Shown here piece after piece: positions 56,201 through 64,000 of a stretch of DNA of 64,000 nt. Position 1 is the first letter of the stretch; the number at the start of each line of letters is the position of its first letter. The translations under genes and the position numbers were made by a program. Origin of the DNA: Azolla caroliniana (Eukaryota; Polypodiophyta); NCBI GenBank assembly GCA_043228905.1, contig JBHGNT010000010.1, positions 1,984,001 through 2,048,000 on the forward strand, in the 5' to 3' direction. The notes beneath the pieces are model-generated. The model was not told the DNA's origin. It ran no database searches and saw only the letters and a program-made list of their open reading frames with translations.

Positions 56201-56756
56201 AACCAAATCATTATTAAACTCTCAGCCGATGGGGTTCACTTCTCGGTAAACAACGCCTTGCACCTAGATACCCACACTTGCCAAACAGTAAGGCCAACCA
56301 CTAAAAACTAAATATCTAACAGTAAAGCTAGCCACTAAAAGTAAAATATAGTTACAATTACAAATGGAAAGAATAAACAAAGATTTGAAAAAAGTTACCA
56401 CAACTACACTCAAACAAAAAAGGAACCCAAGTCCACTTGTACTAGAAACAATACAACAAAAGGTCACTCATGTTATGGCTTCTCAGTTGCTTCAACCATT
56501 TACAGACATTGAAGTCTAGACAACAACTAATTGGTTCAACTCCATTCTAGAACTCCCTTGTTGCTTACTCGTTGTAATAAGATATCTTATAGTGCAATAT
56601 GATACTTTTACAATACTCTCTCTGTCTCTCTCTTGATAGTTTGAACCAATTTCTTCCTCTTTCTCATTTCTTTCTCTTCTAAGAACCTTAACAAGTTCTC
56701 TTCTTTCTTTTCCTCTTCCCTCGTAAGTTATGGAATCTGTGAACAAATAGGAATAT

Positions 56757-59700
56757 ATGTGGGTCCTTTCTGAGCTCGACATGCTCACAAACAAATTTGT
56801 GGCACTAGAGCAAGAAAATCAAAGGCTACTCGGGGACCTACAACACGTGAATACCGAGAAACCCCAACAATATGAAGAGTTGTCACAATGGGTTCGCCAA
56901 CTCGAGGCTACTATATTGTCATTACGAGAACAAGCATCGGGGGTTCAGAACTACCCTAGAGAACCAAAGATTAGCCTCCCTGCCAAATTTGATGGTACAA
57001 GGTCTCTATTTCAAGGCTTATTGAATCAAGTACGTTTGGTTGTTCAGTTACATCCCAATTGGTACCCAACTAAAGCTACTCGTGTCCGATTAGTAGGAAC
57101 CTTACTGAGCGGTACAATATTAGTATGGTTTGCACCACTCCTCGAGAAGAAATCACCATTGTTGGAGGATTTTGAGACGTTTGTTAAGGAGTTTCAAGCT
57201 AGTTTGGGAGACACTGACAACACTAGGACGGCAATAAACAAGATTCGAAGGCTCCGACAAGGAGATTGTCTCACGTCGGCTTACACAGCTGATTTTTGTC
57301 TCTTGGCATGCGATATCCCTTGGGATGGGGCAACTTTAATGGATCAATTCCGTCAAGGTTTGCGTAATGATGTCAACGATCTTTTGCTTACTTTCCCTGA
57401 AGATCCGAAGTCTCTTACAGAGGCAATTAGTTGAGTTGTGCGATGTGATAATTGTCTATTTGAGCGACGTTCGAACCGCCAACAAATGCTATGTCGTGAA
57501 CCAGAACAAACGTATGCTTCTGTAGTCGCAACGCCTCCATAAGTTTCTAGATCCATTACGAGGGATGGCCCAACTCCTATGGAAATAGAGTCAACACAAC
57601 ATCGAGGGCCCTTATCAGATGTTGAGAAGCAACGACGTCAAGCACACCGCCTATGCCTATATTGTGGGGGTTCAGGACATATAGCCGTGAATTGCCTGCA
57701 TAAACCTAGACGTCAAGTATACCAAGTAAGTGGTCATGACAACCCTACTTCGAGTTCATTATTACTTCTAATAACATCAGTAAGCCTAATAGTCCATGCC
57801 ATGAGAATAGATTCGATGTCTTGAGCCAATTAGAGGATGTGTTAAATGAGTAAGTCTGGCCAAAATAGGAGCCATTTGGTTGGACCATCCTAGATATGTA
57901 GAGGTAGTTCCTAGTCGTGGTTCCATTTCATCAAATCAAGTTAGTAGAGTTTTTTCTGTACAAGTTGAGCTTTGCACATCTACGAGTCATTGAGTCCTAG
58001 CCTCTACCCTCCTAGATTCTGGAGCCAACTCTTGTTTCATGGATCGTGAGTTTGCATTGACACAAAACATCCTCTTCAATAAGCTCCCGAACCCAGTAGC
58101 CGTAGGAGTCATTGATGGCCATCCCATAACATCAGGTGATATAGTCGAAGAGTCCGAGCCAATTCGTGTAGTTCTTGGCAATTTGGCAATCATAATCTCT
58201 TTCAACATTATTCGTAGTCTAGAACACCCATTAGTTATAGGTCTCCCTTGGTTTGAACTACATAACCCAAAGATTGATTGGATGAAAAGAACTATTGAGG
58301 AGTCCCAAGAGAAAAGAACAAAACTCGCATCCCTCAACCCTTCGACATTTGATATTGGATCCCATAAGTTATCAACCATCTCTCTCCATCAGTTACGAGA
58401 GGAAGGGGGGAACAAGGACATGCTCGTGTTTGCAATTGTAGCAACTCCATCAACTCCGTAACCCATCTTACAGGAGTCAGACATCCAATTACCAGAAAAA
58501 TACAAAGAGTTCTTAGATGTCTTTGACAAGGTGAAGGCAAATACATTGCCAGAGCATAGGCTAGAGACTTTGCGGGAATACATCGATGAGAACTTAGCAA
58601 ATGGATTCATCCGACAGTCTAGATCCCTTGCTGGTGCACTAGTATCTTCTTCGTTAAGAAGAAAAATGGGTCTCTTCGGTTAGTCATGGACTATCAAGGG
58701 TTGAACATAGTGACTATCAGGAATAGATATGCTCTACCATTGATCTCGAACCTTCTGGAACGTCTTAGTGGAGCAAAATATTTCACAAAGATCTTTGCAG
58801 TGCATATAATCTAGTCCGGATTCGTCAGGGGGATGAATGGAAGACTGCTTTTTGCACTCGCTATGGACATTTCAAGTATACCGTGATGCCATTCGGTCTC
58901 ACAAATGCACTTGCAGTCTTCCAACATATGGCAAATGATAATTTTTGAGATTTTCTTGATATCTTCACTATAGTTTACCTGGATGACATTTTGATCTACT
59001 CGAAGACCGAAGAGGAGCATGATAGACATGTTCGTGAGGTATTACGTCGACTACGAGAATATGGCCTCTACGCAAAATTAGAAAAGTGCAATGTCGGCCA
59101 GAATCAAGTGGAGTTTTTAGGGTATGTTGTATCATCAACTAATATCTCTATGGACCTGATGAAGGTTTAAACAATTTTAGATTGGCAAATGCCCCTTTCA
59201 GTGCGTGACGTACAATGTTTTCTCGGGTTTGCAATTTTTTTTTCGGAAATTCATTAAAAATTATTCCAAGGTCGTGCTTCCGCTCACCCGACTCCGACTC
59301 ACACACAAAAATCAACCATTCATTTGGAGTGTAGAGGCAACCAAGGCATTTGAAAGTTTAAAACGAGCATTTACAACGATGCCTATTTTGGCACATGTCG
59401 ATCCCACAAAACGCTTCATCCTTGAAGCTGATGCGTCCGACTTTGTATTAGGAAGTGTTCTATCGTAAACTGGAGATGACGGGCAGCTACATCCTATTGC
59501 TTTTCATTCCCGAAATTTTGAAGCTGTAGAGATTAACTACGAGATCCATGATAAAGAGCTTCTTGCAATTGTGGATTCTTTCCAACAATGGAGACATTTT
59601 TTGGAAGGTTCTTCTCAATAGATCATTGTCTACAACGATCATAAGAACCTAACATATTTCCAAAATGCTCGAGTCTTGAGTTGGCGACAAGCTCGTTGGG

Positions 59701-59833
59701 TGTTGTTGCCGATTCGGAGTCAATAGGTATATTGTCGGCTTGTTCGAGTTCGACTGTTTGCCGAATCTCTGAGTCAGCCCAATGGGTTGGTCCTTCTACG
59801 ACAACTTTATCACCTTCGAAGGATACCTTTTTT
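56757..59833 (+). pseudogene. Chromovirus-related Gypsy relic (gag, protease, RT, RNase H)
   Basis: Gag 56757-57434 (ISLPAKFDGTRSLFQGLLNQ, LLSGTILVWFAPLLEK), zinc knuckle CLYCGGSGHIAVNC (about 57652), protease STLLDSGANSCFM (about 58008), RT pieces 58460-59160 ([30 protein letters not shown]) and RNase H 59205-59700 ([29 protein letters not shown]). These run parallel to the chromovirus at 18.2-23.5 kb. Many stops and frameshifts. A Copia LTR cuts it at 59834. Its own 5' LTR was not delimited. Confidence 0.85.
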
Positions 59834-60320
59834 TGTTAAGAATAGACAGGCCACAACTAGTTTCACGTTCGTGTTCATGTGTAGAAACCAAGAACTAATA
59901 CACAGACAAGAAAAATGGGAAGACACGGACGGAGACACCGATATTTTACGTGGAAAACCCGAAATGGGAAAAAAAACCACGGGGGTCCACAAACCTCGAG
60001 AAAACATATCACTATAGTAGAGAGGAAGTACAAATACGGAACTCGGAGGCAGCGACCTCGAGTTCTCCTTCGTTTGACGGACGGCTACAGAGTTACACTC
60101 TCACTCTCTCACTCACGGGTACAGAGGCAACTACCTCATTCTCAACTTTTAATAATGATCTCTAACTCCTGCCTATAAGATTTGCCCTAGTTGCTTATAA
60201 ACCAAAGCAACTTTCTGGCCAGGAGGCATTTTTGACTATTTACATTAATAGTCTTCCGAAACGATTTCCGTTTTTTATTTCGATTTCCGATTTCGGTTTC
60301 GGTTTAGATACTCACCAACA
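59834..60320 (-). repeat. Copia LTR (minus strand), 3' side of a relic
   Basis: On the minus strand it starts TGTTGGTGAGTATC at 60320 and ends CTTAACA at 59834. It is preceded by the polypurine-like GGGAAGAGAAGGACTG. It contains CCCGTGG, poly-T/CCC, GGG and TTTTCCACGTAAAA in the same order as the other Copia LTRs here. Confidence 0.75.
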
Positions 60321-61745
60321 CAGTCCTTCTCTTCCCATTCGGAGGGACATGTTTCCCGACACTTTTTACCAACTATTTTCGGATGGTTCCGCGGAGAGAA
60401 GATAGAGTCTTCATTGAAGACTACGTCATTGCTCCAGATCAATTTCCGGTTCTTTGGGTCCCATAGCCTATCTCTAAATTCCCCATTGGTTCCATAACCA
60501 AGAAATATGCACTTTGTTGCATGGGCCGCAAGCTTGTCCCTTTTCTCCTTGGGGATGAACGCGTAGGCTTCGCATCCGAATATACGGAGCCTATTGTAGG
60601 TTGGCCATTTTCCTAACCATAGTGCTTGTGGCACTTCAAGCTTGATTGCTTTTGACGACGACATATTGATCAGATATACTGCCGTTTGCAATGCTTCAGC
60701 TTAGAACTCTAGCTTCAGTCCAACTTGTTGGAGCATTGCCGTCATCCTCTCCTGGATCATTCGGTTGATCCATTTGGCCAATCCATTCTACATGGGTGTG
60801 TATGGAACGGTCTTTTGATGCCGGATCCCTTTGTTGGACAGGTACTGTTTGACAGCTCGGGAGGTGTATTCTCCTCCATTGTCGAATAAGAGTGTCTTCA
60901 CTCTATATCCTGACTAGTTCTCCACTTCAGTTATCCACCGAGAGAATATCTCGAGTGCTTCATCTTTGGACCTGATGGAGTAGGCCTAGACCTTTCGTGT
61001 ACAATCATCTACAAAAGTGATGAAGTATCGGGAGCCTCCTAGTGATCGCTCTAGAATGGGTCCACATATATTTGTGTGCCCGAGCTCTAGGGGTTGTCGT
61101 ACTATCTCGTAATGGAGAGAGTGCGGACTTTGGGTCTGTTTCCCGTATCGACAATGCTCGTAGAAGTCCTTCTTTGCTCGGAGTTTCGGAATGTAGCTGA
61201 CCGCCATCAGCCGATCAAGTTCGGCTTGAGACATATGCCCAAGTCAGCTACGCCATAGGTTTGGGTTAGTCTTTTTGGCTACGTTCATGGCCCCTTCTGG
61301 ATTGATTGCCATTAATGGGTACAAGTTATTGTACTTGTGCCTGCCTCCTATCTTCAAGTTTCCTCGATTGATCATCCATGCTGACTCACTTAGAGTCGTT
61401 CGATAACCTTCTTCGGCTATCATGTCGATGGAGACCAGACTCCTTTTCGGATTGGGTACGTGTCAGACTTGATGCAGGATTATTGTGTTGCCGTTTGACA
61501 GTTGAATTGGTACTTTGCCAACTCCTGCTATTCTGCACTCCTACCCGTTGCCTAGTTGGACTGTGCCACTGGCGCTAAACGAATAGTTTGAAAACCACTC
61601 GATGTTTGGGTTCACGTGAAATGTGGCACCAGAATCTAATAACCACGTGTGTGCAACTTGTACACTGTAGAGGACTTCTCCGATCATTGAATCTTGTAAT
61701 GAGAGAATTTCTCCTAATCGGATGTCAGCAACGTTGATTTGGTTG
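60321..61745 (-). pseudogene. Copia relic: protease and integrase, RT lost
   Basis: Minus strand: protease WLLDSGATFHVNP (about 61640), integrase start (61234-60986; ELGHTNICGP, YFITFVDDCTRK) and integrase end (60691-60330; LRIFGCEAYAF, CIFLGYGTNGEF). The coding part then meets the LTR at 60320, so RT and RNase H were deleted. Another Copia LTR lies at its 5' side from 61746. Confidence 0.8.
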
Positions 61746-62142
61746 TGTTGAGCAGACAAGCTCAACCGGATCTGGATCGGTTGAATAAGCCAAAGCCGGA
61801 TCGAAGTCCAGAACGAAGAACCGGATCGGATTGTAACCAGTAGGCCGTTAGAGGTCTACAAATCTAGCCTACCTAGGCATATTTTTAGGAGTTAGTGTCA
61901 ATTGCTCGTATGAGCATTGAAATATATGTCAGTACTTTTGTTAGTCCTTTTAAGGACTTGTATAAAAGGTGCTATGTAGGAACTGTATGTACACACACAA
62001 AGAGTTATTATTTTGAATTAAGTTTTACTATTATGCTCTCTCTGTCTCTCCCATGTATTTTTAAGGTTCCATTAAACCTAACTGTATTCTATTGTTGTCC
62101 GACTGAGCCGGTTCTGTCTTAGCTTATGCATATTCACTTTCA
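61746..62142 (+). repeat. 5' LTR of a third Copia
   Basis: It starts TGTTGAGCAGAC, ends TTTCA and is followed by the primer site TGGTATCGGAGC (62145-62156), one base off the initiator Met-tRNA site. No 3' partner is in the window. Confidence 0.7.
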
Positions 62143-62230
62143 CATGGTATCGGAGCTCGAGGGTTGAGAACCTCTACAGCCGACAAGCATTACTTTGACA
62201 CCCGGTAGAGAACATAAATCGAATGTGAGA

Positions 62231-62559
62231 ATGGATAGAGGAATGGCTAGCTTGCTCCCGATGGAGAAGCTCGATAGATCGAACTATGCATCTTGGTCCT
62301 ACAAGATGCACTAGTAGCTGCTTGGACACGATTCCCGTAGTTATGTCAACGAAGCTAATGATACGACGCTTGATGTGACACATAGGGACTTCCCGACTTG
62401 GGAACAAGCGGCAAGTAGAGTGATGTACTACTTTATGTCCAGTGTCGGCGATAAGCTGTTGAGCCATATTCGGGACGCCAAGACGCCGAAGGAAGCTTGG
62501 GGAAACCTAAAGAAGGTCTTTGCCGCAAACACCACAGCCTAGAAGCTGCAAGTCCAACT
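62231..62559 (+). pseudogene. Gag start of the third Copia
   Basis: From the ATG at 62231 the frame reads MEKLDRSNYASWSYKMH, two stops, then LLGHDSRSYV, SVGDKLLSHIRDAKTPKEAW. This is the Copia Gag domain. It is cut at 62560 by the next Copia. Confidence 0.7.
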
Positions 62560-63198
62560 TGTTGGGATTTCGGTCCCTCCGGATGGGATGTCCGGAGATG
62601 AATGACGGCAAGCCCGGAGGCTGTTACGGAACCGTATGATGAAGAGTACCCGGCATGAAGCCGGATGAAGAGTACCCGGTTACGGAGCCAGATGCTGAAG
62701 ACCCCGGTTACGGAGCCGGTTGACGTATGTACCCGGAGAGAGATCCGGATGCGGGGACATATCTGTGAATATGTTTGCCAAGGGCCCTTGAGGCTATATT
62801 TGTAAATAGCCCGAAAGTCATATGTGTATAAATATGACTTAGGGCAAACAGTTTTGTTGTTGCTCATTTTCTATTTTCCACTAAGAGGGAGCGAAGTGAG
62901 AGCAGCCGAGAGAGAGTGAGAGAGAAGGAGGAAGGAAGAGGTCGACGCCTCTGTGTAATACCGCCGCCTGTGGCGAGGACAACGAGCTCAAGGTCGTCGC
63001 CTTGCAGCTCGCCATTGTACATTCCCGCGTATAGTGATAGTTGGAGTCTTGCACTCCCGTGGTTTTTCCCATTTAGGGTTTTCCACGTAAAACATCCAGT
63101 GTGCCCTTCTCTCTATTGTTTTTCGTGCATTGTTGTATTTCCCGTTTTCTGTGAATCGATCCTGTTCCTCGGTTGTGGCCGAGCACGGAAGTCCGACA
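62560..63198 (+). repeat. 5' LTR of a young Copia (same family as 6.2 kb)
   Basis: It begins TGTTGGGATTTCGG and ends GTCCGACA; most blocks match 6223-6895, but the GA tract is shorter and the 28-bp units differ (GGTTACGGAGCC). Confidence 0.88.
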
Positions 63199-63201
63199 AA
63201 G

Positions 63202-63213
63202 TGGTATCAGAGC
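63202..63213 (+). promoter_or_regulatory. Copia primer binding site
   Basis: TGGTATCAGAGC, three bases after the LTR, as at 6899. Confidence 0.92.
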
Positions 63214-63229
63214 GACGGTAACACAGAAA

Positions 63230-64000
63230 ATGGAAGGCGGCAGCAGCGGGCAGCCGGGGATGATGGTGCTAAATGCGCAGAACTACGCCGACTGGAAGAT
63301 AAAGATGGAGGATCTGCTCATTGTTCGGGACCTGTATGAACCGATCGACAGGTCGGAAATACCCAAGGGGGTACTTGAGACGGAGTGGAGGCTTCTGAAC
63401 CGGAAAGCCGTTGCAACCATTCGGCAATACGTCGACGTGAGCGTTCTACAACACGTGGCGAACGACACCAACGCATATGAGATGTGGCGGAAGCTGTCGG
63501 GCCTCTACGAGAGGAAGAATGCGTTGAACCGGACCTCCCTGATGAGAAAGATAGTGAACCTCAAGTACCGGGACGGCGAGAGTATGGTGGAACACGTAAG
63601 CACGTTCATGGGATTCGTGAACCAGCTTGCGGCGATCAAGTTCCCGTTGGAGGATGCAATGCAAGCCATCATCCTGATGTGTACATTGCCGGACAGCTGG
63701 GAGAACTTGGTGGTGACTCTCAGCACCTCCTGCACCGAAGATAACTTGTCCCTACAAACGGTAAAGACAAGTATTTTGAATGAAGAAGCGCGTCGGAGAG
63801 ATAAAGAACCGGTTTCTGATCAGAAGATGCTGCTTACCGAATCGGATCGGGGAAGATAATGGAACCGGAGTCCGCAAAGACGGGAGAAGTCGGGGACCCG
63901 GTCGCAGTCAAGAGGAAGGCCAACATGCTTCCACTGTGGGAAGCCGGGGCACTTCCGGAAGAATTGTCGGCATTACCGAAAGGACAACGGAGCCGACGAC
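63230..64000 (+). pseudogene. Copia Gag, truncated by the window edge
   Basis: Starts MEGGSSGQPGMMVL and follows the protein from 6927 closely. A TAA at 63857 replaces CAA and the next codon is TGG in place of CGG (compare 7552-7557, CAACGG), two adjacent C-to-T changes. The frame then continues through the zinc knuckle CFHCGKPGHFRKNC to the edge. Confidence 0.88.

Noticed and set aside
1-64000. CRISPR array, rRNA, organelle or bacterial operon
   Set aside because: No regular spacer array, rRNA motif or compact operon is seen; spliced plant genes and LTR elements show nuclear plant DNA.

Overview
This is nuclear DNA from a land plant. Two intact host genes with plant-type GT-AG introns are present: a CYP704-like cytochrome P450 and a peroxisomal glycolate/2-hydroxy-acid oxidase. 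Around them lie LTR retrotransposons, a hAT-type MITE and microsatellites. A Tcn1-like chromodomain element with self-priming signals and a multi-stop DUF7869-type gene would fit a seed-free plant (lycophyte, fern or moss). That placement is inference; the sequence does not name the species.

Region 1 (1-27.7 kb) is a nest of insertions that can be unpacked base by base. A decayed DUF7869-type gene runs from 497 to 1760 and resumes at 24504. It is split by a minus-strand Gypsy element (1761-24499, 663-bp LTRs, 4-bp duplication ACGT/ACAT). That Gypsy is itself split by a Copia (6223-16964, duplication TGTTG) and by a plus-strand chromovirus (18254-23543, duplication CCCGT). The Copia is split in turn by a gag-only, non-autonomous LTR element (9410-14696, duplication ACGT). 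Removing each insert with one duplication copy restores the reading frame at every junction. The gag-only element shares LTR termini, duplication length and sequence, primer-site sequence, a 3' stem-loop and Gag homology with the outer Gypsy, so it looks like that family's parasite.

Region 2 (27.7-39.9 kb) holds a Copia RT relic, a broken secreted-protein gene interrupted by a third member of the same Gypsy family (30775-33791), duplicated AT-rich DNA and a fresh 236-bp tandem duplication.

Region 3 (39.9-56.7 kb) is the genic part. The P450 (six exons, 598 aa) and the glycolate oxidase (11 exons, 369 aa, ending SRL) are both on the minus strand. They are separated by AT-rich repeats, a degenerate tandem-like repeat and the MITE.

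Region 4 (56.7-64 kb) is a second stack: a decayed chromovirus relative, a minus-strand Copia relic, another Copia LTR plus gag, and the start of a young Copia that leaves the window and is closely related to the one at 6.2 kb.
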